The notes: generated by a model not told the origin, from the letters alone. DNA of 64,000 nucleotides from Gemmobacter caeruleus (GCF_008271655.1 NZ_VKKX01000022.1:310001-374000), one strand, 5' to 3'; positions 39,821 through 48,458 are shown, counted from the first letter of the stretch. Numbers and translations are program-made.

Positions 39821-40258
39821 ATGCTGAAGGGAATCGATCCGCGGGTGACGCCTGATCTGATGGATGTGCTGATGCGGCTGGGCCATGGCGACGAACTGGC
39901 GGTGGTAGACAGCAACTATCCCGCCTTTTCGCTGCCCACGCGCAGCGGGCGGGTGGTCGATCTGCCGGGGCTGGACGTGGTGGCGGCGCTGCGGCTGATC
40001 ACCGGGCTGATGCCGCTAGACGGGTTCACCGAGTATGGCGCGCTGTGGATGGAGCGTGACGGCGCGGGCGACCGGCCCGACCCGGTGCATGTCGCCGCGC
40101 TGGAGGTGATCGGCGCCGCCCTGCCCGAAGGCGCGCAGGCGCGGTCGATCGAGCGGCAGGCCTTCTATGCCCATGCGCCGGGCTGCGCCGCCGTGGTGCG
40201 CTGCACCGAGAACCGGGCCTTTGGCTGTTTCATCCTGCGCATGGGCGTGGTGTTCTGA
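39821..40258 (+). CDS. RbsD/FucU-family sugar mutarotase
   Basis: A 145-residue protein of the RbsD/FucU family, which interconverts anomers of ribose or fucose. The N-terminal block MLKGIDPRVTPDLMDVLMRLGHGDELAVVDSNYPA-type sequence contains the catalytic histidine (GHGDEL) and aspartate. The middle GLMPLDGF and C-terminal ERQAFYAHAPGCAAVVRCTENRAFGCFIL follow FucU more than RbsD. No sugar transporter or kinase gene is adjacent, so the sugar is uncertain. Start at 39821 has GGGGGATGCAGG directly upstream. Confidence 0.88.
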   Translation: MLKGIDPRVTPDLMDVLMRLGHGDELAVVDSNYPAFSLPTRSGRVVDLPGLDVVAALRLITGLMPLDGFTEYGALWMERDGAGDRPDPVHVAALEVIGAALPEGAQARSIERQAFYAHAPGCAAVVRCTENRAFGCFILRMGVVF

Positions 40259-40283
40259 CCGCGCGCCCGGCGGCGGCGGAACA

Positions 40284-40347
40284 GGGGGCTGTCTGCGCCC
40301 TCTTGGGCCTGCGGCCCAATTCACCCCCGAGGATATTTTTGAACAGA
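40284..40347. repeat. Intergenic stem-loop element between convergent genes
   Basis: Perfect 7-bp hairpin TTGGGCC-TGC-GGCCCAA (40303-40319) lies inside an outer GGGGG / CCCCC pairing and is followed by CCGAGGATATTTTTGAACAG and ATGAAA. It lies between the convergent RbsD/FucU-like and pcs genes and probably ends one or both transcripts. From memory, similar segments ending in GGATATTTTT are frequent at gene ends in Rhodobacteraceae. Only one copy is in this window. Confidence 0.5.
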
Positions 40348-40357
40348 TGAAAGCCGC

Positions 40358-41059
40358 TCAGGCCCGCGACGCGCGTTCGGGCAGCAGTTGCTGGGCGATG
40401 CCCGCGAAGGTCAGGTAGAGCGAGGTCACCACAAGGCCCCAATGCGCCCAGCTTTGCGCGTGGAAATCGACCCAGGCGGCCCAGCCGGCAAAGAAGGTCC
40501 AGGCGATCGAGACCGGCAGCGTCACGCCATGCCACCGCTGGGTGCGGGTGGGGTGGACGAATTTCAGGTTGGTGAACATGGCGATGGTCAGCGCGATGAC
40601 AAAGGCCAGGATCACCCCTTCGGGCGGTTTCAGCGCGAACATCACCAGCACGAACATGTTCCAGCAGGCCGGAAAGCCGGCAAAGGACCAGTCCTTTGTC
40701 TTCATCCGCGTATCGACGAAATAGACGACCGAGCCATAGGTGATCACGATGATCGCGATCCAGCCGGTCCAGCCCGGCAGCAGATCGGATTTGAACAGCG
40801 CGAAGGCAGGGATGAAGACATAGGTCAGATAGTCGATGATCAGATCGAGCAGCTGGCCGTCATAGGTGGGCCAGTTGTGTTTCACATCGTATTTGCGCGC
40901 CAGCGGCCCGTCGAGCCCATCGACGAACAGCGCCACGACCAGCCAGAGGAACATCAGATCCCATTTGCGATCGACGGCGGCCAGCATGGCCAGCATGGCA
41001 AGCACCGCGCCGGTGGCGGTGAACAGGTGGACGAGCAGGGCTTTGATACGCAGCGACAT
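40358..41059 (-). CDS. pcs: Phosphatidylcholine synthase
   Basis: A 233-residue integral membrane CDP-alcohol phosphotransferase joining CDP-diacylglycerol and choline in one step to make phosphatidylcholine. The catalytic motif is DG-PL-AR, twelve residues, G-QLL-D-LII-D, that is the longer-spaced DGx2ARx12Gx3Dx3D form reported for Pcs rather than the usual x8 spacing. Several hydrophobic helices (about 8-28, 35-50, 90-110, 130-175, 185-225) fit the family. ATG at 41059 has AAAGGAAAG upstream; the frame is open far beyond it. Presence implies phosphatidylcholine membranes when choline is available. Confidence 0.93.
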   Translation of the reverse strand: MSLRIKALLVHLFTATGAVLAMLAMLAAVDRKWDLMFLWLVVALFVDGLDGPLARKYDVKHNWPTYDGQLLDLIIDYLTYVFIPAFALFKSDLLPGWTGWIAIIVITYGSVVYFVDTRMKTKDWSFAGFPACWNMFVLVMFALKPPEGVILAFVIALTIAMFTNLKFVHPTRTQRWHGVTLPVSIAWTFFAGWAAWVDFHAQSWAHWGLVVTSLYLTFAGIAQQLLPERASRA

Positions 41060-41166
41060 GCTTTCCTTTCGCGCATCGCCCCCCGAAAAGCAACCGTCGC
41101 GGCGCGCGCGGTCAAAGATTGCCGGCGCGGGGGTGTTGCGGGCAGAATGGCGCATAAAGGGGTGCG

Positions 41167-41699
41167 ATGACACTGACATCCTTTGCCGCGGAGATCTGGC
41201 TGGCGGCGGGGCCAGAGCTGGCGACGCTGGGCTTTGCCTATCCGACGCGGATGGTGGTGATCCGGCTGGCTGACGGCGGCTTGTGGCTGTGGTCGCCCGT
41301 CGCCCTGACCTGCGTATCGACCGCGATCTGGGCGATGCGCCCGTGCCGGAATGGCGGCGCGACCTCGACCACGTGCAGGTGCCGGGCAATCGCATCACCA
41401 CCGAGACGGTATTCTTTCATCGCAATAGCGGCACGGCGATCTTTGCCGATCTCTTGCAACAGTTTCCCGCCGGCTGGTTTCGCGGCTGGCGGGCGGTGGT
41501 GGCGCGGCTGGATCTGATGGCAACGCCAAGGCCCGAGGTGCCGCGCAAGTTCCGTCTGGCCTTTCGTGACCAGGGCGTGGCCCGCGCGGCGGTGGCGCGC
41601 ATCCTTGACTGGCCCAGCCAGCGGGTCGTGATGGCGCATGGCACCCCGGTCCTGTGCGAAGGTCAGGCGGAGTTGCGCCGCGCCTTTGCCTGGCTGTGA
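41167..41699 (+). pseudogene. DUF4336 protein gene, broken by internal deletion and frameshift
   Basis: The first 48 codons (MTLTSFAAEIWLAAGPELA then ATLGFAYPTRM and GGLWLWSPVALT) match the N-terminus of DUF4336, a metallo-beta-lactamase-like family. The matching C-terminal half (ARRPDLRIDRDLGDAP, ITTETVFFHRNSGTAIFADLL, PAGWFRGWRAVVARLDLM, ILDWPSQRVVMAHGTPV) continues in another frame from about 41298. The roughly 50 residues normally between, including the histidine-containing VAPN-LHH type segment, are missing. The junction lies in 41296-41310, where the bases read sensibly in both frames, which suggests a microhomology deletion. A good ribosome site (AAAGGGG) remains. The 3' end overlaps xerC by 37 bp. 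Confidence 0.82.
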
Positions 41700-42631
41700 C
41701 CCGCGCGGGGATGGCTGGCCTCATAGACTTCCATCAGGCGGGCCGCATCGACGCCGGTATAGGTCTGGGTGGTGGAGAGCGAGGCATGGCCCAGCAATTC
41801 CTGGATGCTGCGCAGATCGCCCCCCGCCGCCAGAAGATGCGTGGCAAAGCTGTGGCGCAGCGCATGCGGCGTGGCGGTCGCGGGCAGGCCCAGACGGTTG
41901 CGGGTGCGCTCCATCGCGGCGGCGATCAGCCGGGGGTTCAGCGCCCCGCCCCGCGCGCCGCGAAAGAGCGCGCCATTGGCCGGCAGATCGAAGGGACATA
42001 GATCGACATAGGCCGCCACGGCCGCGCGCGCGGCAGGCAGGACCGGCACCAGCCGTTCCTTGCCGCCCTTGCCGCGAATGCGCAGCACCGGGGGCAGATC
42101 GGCCTCGGCGCCGGTCAGGCCTAGCGCCTCGGAGATCCGCAGGCCACAGCCGTAAAGCAGCGTCACCACCGCGGTATCGCGCGCGGCAATCCAGGGTTGG
42201 CGCGCATCGTCGCCGACGCTGTCCAGCACATCCACCGCCCCCTCGACGCTGAGCGGGCGGGGCAGTTTCTTTTGAAAGCGCGGCGCGCGGGCAGACAGGA
42301 TGGCCGTCGCGTCGCGGCCCTGCCGGTCGGCCAGCCAGGCGGTAAACCCCTTGACCGCCGACAAGGCCCGCGCGACCGATCGCGGGGCCACGCCGCGCCC
42401 GCGTTCATGGGCCATCCAGGCGCGCAGGTCCGAGACCGGCACCTCGGTCAGGCCCGCCAGCCCCTCGGTCCCGCCGCGGTGATGGGCCAGAAAGGACAGC
42501 CAGCCGCGCAGGTCGGCGGCATAGGCGGTGATCGTCTTGTCGGCGCGCCCGTCCAGCGCGCGCAGATGGGTCAGCCATTCCTCCATCGCCGCCCGCGCGG
42601 CCGGAGAAATCGCCAGCCCCGGCGCGCTCAT
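41663..42631 (-). CDS. xerC: Tyrosine recombinase XerC
   Basis: A 322-residue site-specific recombinase that resolves chromosome dimers at dif with XerD. N-terminal SAM-like core-binding domain (about 10-105), catalytic domain with GCGLRISEALGL (first Arg), GKGGKERLVPVLP (Lys), HALRHSFATHLL (His-x-x-Arg), ELLGHASLSTTQTYTGVD (His and the nucleophilic Tyr). A short basic tail follows. Although it is an integrase-type enzyme, its place between DUF484 and the fsa-priA block marks it as the housekeeping XerC, not a mobile element. Its GTG/ATG region overlaps the DUF484 stop by 4 bp. Confidence 0.94.
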   Translation of the reverse strand: MSAPGLAISPAARAAMEEWLTHLRALDGRADKTITAYAADLRGWLSFLAHHRGGTEGLAGLTEVPVSDLRAWMAHERGRGVAPRSVARALSAVKGFTAWLADRQGRDATAILSARAPRFQKKLPRPLSVEGAVDVLDSVGDDARQPWIAARDTAVVTLLYGCGLRISEALGLTGAEADLPPVLRIRGKGGKERLVPVLPAARAAVAAYVDLCPFDLPANGALFRGARGGALNPRLIAAAMERTRNRLGLPATATPHALRHSFATHLLAAGGDLRSIQELLGHASLSTTQTYTGVDAARLMEVYEASHPRAGHSQAKARRNSA

Positions 42632-43320
42632 GACAGCCAGCGGCGCATCGTCCGCTCGAACACGCCGGCGAAAAACGCCAGCAGGTCGGTGCCATGGGTG
42701 GGCTTGAAGTGATGCGGATCCTCGCAGCCCATGACCAGCAGCCCGGGCAGGCGTCCCTTGCCGAAATCCAGCCGCATCAGCGCCTCGGACCGGATCCAGC
42801 CCGCGCTTTCGCCATAGATCATGGTCGAGGCCGGGATGGTCTGGCGCAGCGTTACCGGCCGGAGCGAGACATTGCGCCCGCCCGAGACGTAATCGGCGAT
42901 GAAGCCGGGCTCTGCCACGAACAGCACATCGCCCAGCCGACGCAGCGCCGCATCCTCGGCCTCCTGCACCGATTCCAGCACCAGGCGGATACTGTCCACC
43001 CGCAGGGTCTGCGCCACGTCGCTGGCGAGGCTTTTGAGGAAATCCTCGAAGGACAGCGGATCAAGCATTTGCAGGATCGCGCGATGCACCTGATTGGTGC
43101 CGGCCAGGTTTTCATAGGCGGCGGCGATGACGGTGCGATGGGTATCTTCCAGCCGCTCCAGCCGGTTTTCCAGCCGCTCCATCGCGATGCCGCGCAGATC
43201 GACGACGTTCGACCCCATGGCGCGGTCATTGGCCGCGATCAGCGCGCGCATCAGGTCGCGGTCTTCCAGAATGGTTTCCGGCTTTTCCAGAATCCGGTCG
43301 CGGAGGTCCGGTTCGATCAT
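42628..43320 (-). CDS. DUF484 family protein
   Basis: A 230-residue protein of the DUF484 family, whose fold resembles GAF domains. N-terminal helix segment DLRDRILEKPETILEDRDLMRAL, a coiled region (AMERLENRLERLEDTHRTVIAAA), then the GAF-like part (VAQTLRVDSIRLVLES, ADYVSGGRNVSLRPV, GLLVMGCEDPHHFKPTHGTDLLAFFAGVFERTM). Function unknown; the gene is next to xerC in many proteobacteria including E. coli. Start ATG at 43320 has a weak ribosome site. It overlaps xerC by 4 bp. Confidence 0.88.
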   Translation of the reverse strand: MIEPDLRDRILEKPETILEDRDLMRALIAANDRAMGSNVVDLRGIAMERLENRLERLEDTHRTVIAAAYENLAGTNQVHRAILQMLDPLSFEDFLKSLASDVAQTLRVDSIRLVLESVQEAEDAALRRLGDVLFVAEPGFIADYVSGGRNVSLRPVTLRQTIPASTMIYGESAGWIRSEALMRLDFGKGRLPGLLVMGCEDPHHFKPTHGTDLLAFFAGVFERTMRRWLS

Positions 43321-43470
43321 CGTCACTGCCCGTTTATTGGATTTGCGCAACTCTAGCAAAAGCGCGGCCGGCTTGTCCCGCGAAAATGTCGCAAAACGGA
43401 TGCCGCGGCATGAAATGGCCGCCATTCGGGGTGCGGATGGCGGCCCGGCAATCGTCGCCTCAGCGGCGGA

Positions 43471-44124
43471 TCAGAGGATCTTTTGCCCGGTCTTGGCCCA
43501 GTCCTTCACGAACTGATCCAGCCCCTTGTCGGTCAGCACATGGCTGGCCAGCCCCTTGATGACGGCGGGCGGCGCGGTCATCACATCGGCGCCGATCAGC
43601 GCGCATTGCGTGACGTGATTGGCCGTGCGGATCGAGGCGGCAAGGATCTGGGTTTCAAAGCCGTAATTGTCATAGACCTGACGGATGTCCGAGATCAGTT
43701 CCAGCCCGTCAAGGTTGATGTCATCCAGCCGGCCGATGAAGGGCGAGATGAAGGTCGCGCCCGCCTTGGCGGCGACCAGCGCCTGATTGACGCTGAAACA
43801 CAGGGTCACGTTCACCATCTTGCCTTCGCCCGACAGCACCTTGCAGGCTTTCAGCCCGTCCCAGGTCAGCGGCACCTTCACGGTGATGTTCGGCGCGATC
43901 TCGGCCAGCTTGCGGCCTTCGGCGATCATCTCGTCAGCGGTCAGCGACACGACCTCGGCCGAGACGGGGCCGGAAACGATGGAGCAGATTTCCTTCGTCA
44001 CTTCCATGATGTCGCGGCCAGACTTCAGGATGATCGAAGGGTTGGTGGTGACGCCGTCAACCATGCCAAGGTCGTTGAGTTCGGCAATGGCGGCCACGTC
44101 GGCGGAATCGACGAAGAATTTCAT
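43471..44124 (-). CDS. fsa: Transaldolase / fructose-6-phosphate aldolase family (TalC-like)
   Basis: A 217-residue short transaldolase-family enzyme. [51 protein letters not shown] with the Schiff-base lysine, [31 protein letters not shown] and [14 protein letters not shown] are family blocks. Members either transfer dihydroxyacetone or cleave fructose 6-phosphate, and this length is shared by both activities, so transaldolase in the pentose phosphate pathway is equally possible. It is divergent from priA by 80 bp, a conserved arrangement in the Rhodobacteraceae. Confidence 0.92.
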   Translation of the reverse strand: MKFFVDSADVAAIAELNDLGMVDGVTTNPSIILKSGRDIMEVTKEICSIVSGPVSAEVVSLTADEMIAEGRKLAEIAPNITVKVPLTWDGLKACKVLSGEGKMVNVTLCFSVNQALVAAKAGATFISPFIGRLDDINLDGLELISDIRQVYDNYGFETQILAASIRTANHVTQCALIGADVMTAPPAVIKGLASHVLTDKGLDQFVKDWAKTGQKIL

Positions 44125-44204
44125 CGGGGATGTCCTCTCGGGGTTGCGGGCGCTCTCGCCGCCGTATTAGCCCATGACAAGGGCCGGGAAAAGGAAGGAA
44201 TGCC

Positions 44205-46406
44205 GTGGAGCGCGTGTTTGCCGAGGGGGATCGGGTCGGTGTCATGCTGACCGAGACGCTGGGGCGTGCGCTGTCGGGCTGTCTGGATTATCGCGCGCCC
44301 GAGGGGGGCTGCGGCACCGGCGATTTCGTGGAGGTGCCGCTGGGCCCGCGCCGGATGCTGGGTGTGGTCTGGGGGCCGGGGGATGGCACGTTTGACGCGG
44401 CAAAGCTGCGATCCGTCGCCCGGGTGCTGGAGGCGCGGCCGATGCGGGCAGAGCTGCGCGCCTTTCTGACCCGCGCCGCCGAATACACGCTGACCCCCCT
44501 GCCCGCCATGCTGCGGCTTGCCACCCGCGCCCCCGGTCTGGGCGAGGCGCCGGGCATGCGGCGGCTCTATCGGCTGGGCGGCCCGGTGCCCAACAAGCTG
44601 ACCGAGGCGCGCCATCGCGTGATCGAGGCGCTGCGCGGCTTTGGCGGCGCGGGCCTGACGCTGGGCGAACTGTGCGAGGCGGCAGGCTGTTCGTCATCGG
44701 TGGTCAAGGGGCTGGTCGGCGCGGGCGTGCTGATCGAGGCCGAGGCCCCGCGCGACCTGCCCTTTCCCGATCTGGCGCCGCAGGGGGGCGTCGCCTTGCA
44801 GGGCGACCAGATCGCCGCCGCCGATGCGCTGGTCGCCGCCGTGGCGCAGGGGGGCTATGGCACGACGCTGCTGAAGGGCGTGACCGGATCGGGCAAGACC
44901 GAGGTTTACCTGGAGGCGGTGGCCGAATGCCTGCGGCAGGGGCGGCAGGCGCTTGTGCTCTTGCCGGAAATTGCGCTTACGGCCGAATTCCTGACCCGGG
45001 TCGAGGCACGTTTCGGCGCGCGTCCCGCCGAATGGCACTCCGGCGTGACCCAGACCGAACGCCGCCGGGTGTGGAAGATGGTGTCGGAAGGTCAGGCGCA
45101 GATGGTGGTCGGCGCGCGGTCGGCGCTGTTCCTGCCGTTCCAGCAGCTTGGGCTGATCGTGGTCGATGAGGAACACGATACCTCTTACAAACAGGACGAG
45201 GGCGTGCATTACAACGCCCGCGACATGGCGGTGCTGCGCGCCTCGATCTGCGGGGCGCAGGTGGTGCTGGCCTCGGCCACGCCCAGTCTGGAAAGCTGGG
45301 TGAATGCCGATCAGGGCAAATATCTGCGGCTGGATCTGGGGGCGCGTTTCGGCACGGCCGAATTGCCCGAGATGCGGGCGATCGACATGCGCAATGAACG
45401 CCTGCCGGCGAACCGCTGGATCTCTGACGCGCTGGCGCAGGCGGTGACGGCGCGGCGGGCGGCGGGGGAACAGTCTCTGCTGTTCCTGAACCGGCGGGGC
45501 TATGCGCCGGTCACGCTGTGCCGCGCCTGCGGGCAGCAGGTGGGCTGCGATCATTGCGACGCGCGCATGGTGGAACACCGTTTCCTCAAGCGGCTGGTCT
45601 GCCATCAATGCGGCGCCACGAAACCCGTGCCCGAGGCCTGCCCCTCTTGCGGGGTGGAGGGGCGGATGGCCGCCGTCGGCCCGGGGGTGGAGCGGCTGGC
45701 CGAGGAAGTGGCCGAACGCTTTCCCGAGGCGAAGCTCGCGATCCTGTCCTCGGATCTGTTCGGCTCGGCCCGCGCGCTGAAGGACAAGATCGAGGAAATC
45801 GCACGCGGCGAGGCCGAGATCGTGATCGGCACGCAGATCGTGGCCAAGGGGCACAACTTTCCGCTGCTGACGCTGGTCGGCGTGATCGACGCCGATCTGG
45901 GCTTGCAGGGGTCAGATCTGCGCGCGGCGGAACGCACGTTTCAACTGATGCGGCAGGTGGCGGGGCGCGCGGGGCGGTCGGGCGACCGGCGGGGGCTGGC
46001 GCTGTTGCAGACCCACCAGCCCGAACATCCGGTGATCCGGGCCATTCTGGGCGGCGACGAGGAGGCATTCTGGCGCGCCGAGGCGGCCGAGCGGCGCGCG
46101 GCCGGCGTGCCGCCCTATGGGCGCATGGCGGGGATCGTGCTGTCGGGCAGCGACGTGGCCAAGGTCTTTGACTTTGGCGCCGAACTGGCGCGGCGCGACG
46201 GGCCGCTGCGGCGGATCGGGGCGCAGCTTTTCGGCCCCGCCCCGGCGCCGATTGCCCGGGTGCGCGGGCGCCATCGGGTGCGGCTGTTGATCAAGGCCGA
46301 AAAGACCGCGCCGATCCAGGCCGCCATCGCCGACTGGCTGGCGCAACTGAAGCCGCCGGGCGATCTGCGCGTGGCGGTCGATATCGACCCGCAAAGCTTT
46401 TACTGA
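44205..46406 (+). CDS. priA: Primosomal replication helicase PriA
   Basis: A 733-residue 3'-5' helicase that reloads the replisome at stalled forks. N-terminal DNA-binding domain with DFVEVPLGPRRMLGVVWG, Walker A GVTGSGKTE (about 224-232), DEEH (about 320), LFLNRRGYAP, a zinc-binding cysteine cluster (about 440-482: CRACGQQVGCDHCD, CHQCGA, CPSCG) and motifs V-VI (GTQIVAKGHNFPLLTLVGVIDADL; RQVAGRAGRSG). GTG at 44205 with AAGGAAGG upstream agrees with family N-termini; the first in-frame ATG, at 44244, would trim the N-terminus. Confidence 0.95.
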   Translation: MERVFAEGDRVGVMLTETLGRALSGCLDYRAPEGGCGTGDFVEVPLGPRRMLGVVWGPGDGTFDAAKLRSVARVLEARPMRAELRAFLTRAAEYTLTPLPAMLRLATRAPGLGEAPGMRRLYRLGGPVPNKLTEARHRVIEALRGFGGAGLTLGELCEAAGCSSSVVKGLVGAGVLIEAEAPRDLPFPDLAPQGGVALQGDQIAAADALVAAVAQGGYGTTLLKGVTGSGKTEVYLEAVAECLRQGRQALVLLPEIALTAEFLTRVEARFGARPAEWHSGVTQTERRRVWKMVSEGQAQMVVGARSALFLPFQQLGLIVVDEEHDTSYKQDEGVHYNARDMAVLRASICGAQVVLASATPSLESWVNADQGKYLRLDLGARFGTAELPEMRAIDMRNERLPANRWISDALAQAVTARRAAGEQSLLFLNRRGYAPVTLCRACGQQVGCDHCDARMVEHRFLKRLVCHQCGATKPVPEACPSCGVEGRMAAVGPGVERLAEEVAERFPEAKLAILSSDLFGSARALKDKIEEIARGEAEIVIGTQIVAKGHNFPLLTLVGVIDADLGLQGSDLRAAERTFQLMRQVAGRAGRSGDRRGLALLQTHQPEHPVIRAILGGDEEAFWRAEAAERRAAGVPPYGRMAGIVLSGSDVAKVFDFGAELARRDGPLRRIGAQLFGPAPAPIARVRGRHRVRLLIKAEKTAPIQAAIADWLAQLKPPGDLRVAVDIDPQSFY

Positions 46407-46475
46407 CTTCGCGACCTGCCTGAATTTCGGGCGGATTTCGCGCCCATGCCCATTTGGCGGGCAACATGAAACATG

Positions 46476-46494
46476 GATGCCGCATCGCGGCATC
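46476..46494 (+). promoter_or_regulatory. Stem-loop upstream of nasT
   Basis: Perfect 7-bp stem GATGCCG / CGGCATC with a 5-nt loop, 53 bp before the nasT ATG, in the 141-bp gap after priA. No promoter pair was convincing here. A role in control of nasT is only a possibility. Confidence 0.25.
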
Positions 46495-46547
46495 GCCCCC
46501 TTGTCCGACGCCCCACCTTGCCGCACCGCGAGGGGGACGGAGGCGCC

Positions 46548-47132
46548 ATGAGCGAGTCACTGACCATCATCGTTGTCGAACCCGACCGCGCCCGCGCGCT
46601 GGAAATCGTCGATGCGCTGCGCGAGGCCGGCAATCACCGGGTGCATGTGCTGGGCGATGGCGCCAGCCTTGCCCGGCGCGTGACCGAACTGCGCCCCGAT
46701 CTGGTGCTGATCGACATCACCAGCCCCTCGCGCGACATGCTGGAGGAACTGGCGCTGGCCTCTGGCCCGACCGAACGCCCGGTCGCCATGTTCGTCGATC
46801 GCACCGATGCCGGCCTGACCCGCGCCGCGATCGAGGCGGGCGTGTCGGCCTATGTGGTGAACGGTCTGGCCGCCGACCGCATCCGCCCGGTGCTGGATGC
46901 CGCCATTGCCCGCTTTCACCTGTTCAGCCGGATGCGCAGCGAACTGGCCGCGACCCGTGCCGCGCTGGAGGAACGCAAGGTGATCGACCGCGCCAAGGGT
47001 TTCATCATGCGCGCCAAGGGCATCGGCGAGGAAGAGGCCTATGCGCTGATGCGCCGCGCCGCGATGGATCAGGGCAAGCGTCTGCCCGAGGTGGCGCAGG
47101 CCATCGTCATGGCGGCGGAGGTGCTGAAATGA
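46548..47132 (+). CDS. nasT: ANTAR-domain antiterminator NasT
   Basis: A 194-residue RNA-binding regulator. An N-terminal pseudo-receiver domain (LTIIVVEPDRARAL; DLVLIDITSPS with D56) is joined by a helix to a C-terminal ANTAR domain (about 130-192): RAALEERKVIDRAKGFIM, GIGEEEAYALMRRAAMDQGKRL, EVAQAIVMAAEVL. In Paracoccus denitrificans and others, NasT binds paired stem-loops in the nas leader RNA and prevents termination when nitrate or nitrite frees it from NasS. Start at 46548 has ACGGAGG. The stop overlaps the nasS start (ATGA). The matching RNA target is visible at 48372-48411. Confidence 0.95.
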   Translation: MSESLTIIVVEPDRARALEIVDALREAGNHRVHVLGDGASLARRVTELRPDLVLIDITSPSRDMLEELALASGPTERPVAMFVDRTDAGLTRAAIEAGVSAYVVNGLAADRIRPVLDAAIARFHLFSRMRSELAATRAALEERKVIDRAKGFIMRAKGIGEEEAYALMRRAAMDQGKRLPEVAQAIVMAAEVLK

Positions 47133-48280
47133 CCCGCGCCCTGCCCGTCGGATATATCCCGCTGGTCGATGCCGCGCCGCTGATCGTGGCCGCCGAGTTC
47201 GGCTTTGCCGAGGAGGAGGGGCTGGTGCTGGAACTGCGCCGCGCGGCCTCGTGGTCGATGCTGCGCGACATGCTGGATTTCGGGCAGGTGGCGGCGGCGC
47301 AGATGCTGTCGGTGGTGCCGGTGGCGCGGGCGCTGTCGCTGGGCGGCGGCGCGCAGCCGCTGGAGGCGCTGATGGTCATGGCGCTGAACGGCCAGATCTT
47401 CGGGCTGGGCCCGCATCTGCCCGCCCTGCCCTTCGGCGATCCGCTGGCCGCCGGACAGGCGCTGGCCGCGCTGAACCGGCCGCTGCGCATCGGCGTGCCC
47501 TTTCCCTTCTCGATGCAGGCGGAATTGCTGGCCTATTGGCTGGAACGCGCGGCCCCGCGCGCCGAGGTGCAGATCCGCACCGTGCCGCCCCCGCGCATGG
47601 CCGAGGCGCTGCGGGCCGGCGAGGTCGATGGCTTTTGCGTGGGCGAACCCTGGGGCAGCCAGGCGGTCGAACAGGCCGGCGCGCGGCTGGTCTGGCCGGG
47701 ATCGGCGATCTGGTGCCAGGCCCCGGAAAAGGTGCTGGCCACCCGCGCCGGCTGGGCCGAGGCGGAACCCGAGCGCGCGGGCCGACTGATCCGCGCCCTG
47801 TGGCGGGCGACCCGCTGGATGGCCGACCCCGCCAACCGCGTCACCCTGTCGGCGGTGCTGGCGCGGCGCGATCATCTGGATGTCGGGGCCGAGCTGATCG
47901 ACCGCGCGCTGTCGCATCGGCTGCTGATCGCGCCCACCGGGCCGGAAATCGTCGTGCCGCAATTCCAGACCTTTCACCACGGCCTTGCGAATTTTCCGTG
48001 GCGCAGCCAGGCGGGCTGGATCGGGGCGCGGCTGGCGGGGCGGTTCGGCCTGCCGCTGCCCGCCGCGCTGGAAACCGCCCGGGCCACCTTCCGGTCGGAT
48101 CTCTATCGCAGCCATATCGCGCCGCTGGGCGTGTCGCTGCCCCGCGCCTCTGACAAGGCCGAGGGCGCGCTGGCCCGGGATGAATCGCTGCCCGGCACCC
48201 ATGGGCCGCTGACGCTGGCGCGCAATCAGTTCTTCGACGGACGGATTTTCGACCCCGCCCCGGCGATTTCGCCCAAATAA
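47129..48280 (+). CDS. nasS: Nitrate sensor NasS (NrtA-like, cytoplasmic)
   Basis: A 383-residue protein of the NrtA/CmpA solute-binding family but without signal peptide or lipobox, opening directly with LPVGYIPLVDAAPLIVAAEFGFAEEEGL. Family blocks GVPFPFSMQAELLAYWL, EALRAGEVDGFCVGEPWGSQAV and NFPWRSQAGWIGARL are present. Loss of the export signal and tight coupling to nasT (4-bp overlap) identify it as NasS, which holds NasT inactive until it binds nitrate or nitrite. It is about 70 residues shorter than the exported NrtA downstream. The leader RNA with its control signals follows the stop. Confidence 0.93.
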   Translation: MTRALPVGYIPLVDAAPLIVAAEFGFAEEEGLVLELRRAASWSMLRDMLDFGQVAAAQMLSVVPVARALSLGGGAQPLEALMVMALNGQIFGLGPHLPALPFGDPLAAGQALAALNRPLRIGVPFPFSMQAELLAYWLERAAPRAEVQIRTVPPPRMAEALRAGEVDGFCVGEPWGSQAVEQAGARLVWPGSAIWCQAPEKVLATRAGWAEAEPERAGRLIRALWRATRWMADPANRVTLSAVLARRDHLDVGAELIDRALSHRLLIAPTGPEIVVPQFQTFHHGLANFPWRSQAGWIGARLAGRFGLPLPAALETARATFRSDLYRSHIAPLGVSLPRASDKAEGALARDESLPGTHGPLTLARNQFFDGRIFDPAPAISPK

Positions 48281-48299
48281 GCGGCATTTCTCTGCATCG

Positions 48300-48315
48300 C
48301 GGCACGGATTTCGCT
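48300..48315 (+). promoter_or_regulatory. Predicted sigma-54 promoter of the nrt-nas operon
   Basis: CGGCACGGATTTCGCT matches TGGCACG-N4-TTGCW with GG at 48301-48302 and GC at 48313-48314, exactly ten bases apart. Predicted transcript start is about 48325, some 45 nt before the first ANTAR stem-loop. Sigma-54/NtrC control fits a nitrate assimilation operon. An NtrC binding site was not identified in the end of nasS. Confidence 0.65.
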
Positions 48316-48371
48316 GCAACGCAACAAGGGGTTTGACGCCCACCGAATCCGGGCGCAACCTGATCTTCAAG

Positions 48372-48411
48372 ACGGAGCAAGGACGTTCCGTTTCCTCCCG
48401 AATGATCGGGA
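48372..48411 (+). promoter_or_regulatory. Tandem hexaloop ANTAR target (NasT binding site) in the leader RNA
   Basis: Hairpin P1 (48372-48391) has stem ACGGAGC / GTTCCGT (7 bp with one G-T pair) and hexanucleotide loop AAGGAC. Hairpin P2 (48396-48411) has stem TCCCG / CGGGA and loop AATGAT. Both loops have A at position 1 and G at position 4, the known ANTAR recognition rule, and they are 4 nt apart. A terminator follows at 48459. This is the expected RNA target of NasT. Confidence 0.88.
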
Positions 48412-48458
48412 TGACAGGCAAGGCCGCCTGACCCGCCTCCCCCCCACCTCCTCCCTGG

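Noticed and set aside
41663-42631. The tyrosine recombinase as a sign of an integrated mobile element
   Set aside because: It has the XerC length and the conserved DUF484 and priA neighbourhood. No att duplication, tRNA target or cargo genes were seen.
46407-46547. A sigma-54 promoter upstream of nasT
   Set aside because: GGGCGGATTTCGC resembles the real element before nrtA but the GG to GC spacing is eight, not ten, which sigma-54 does not tolerate.
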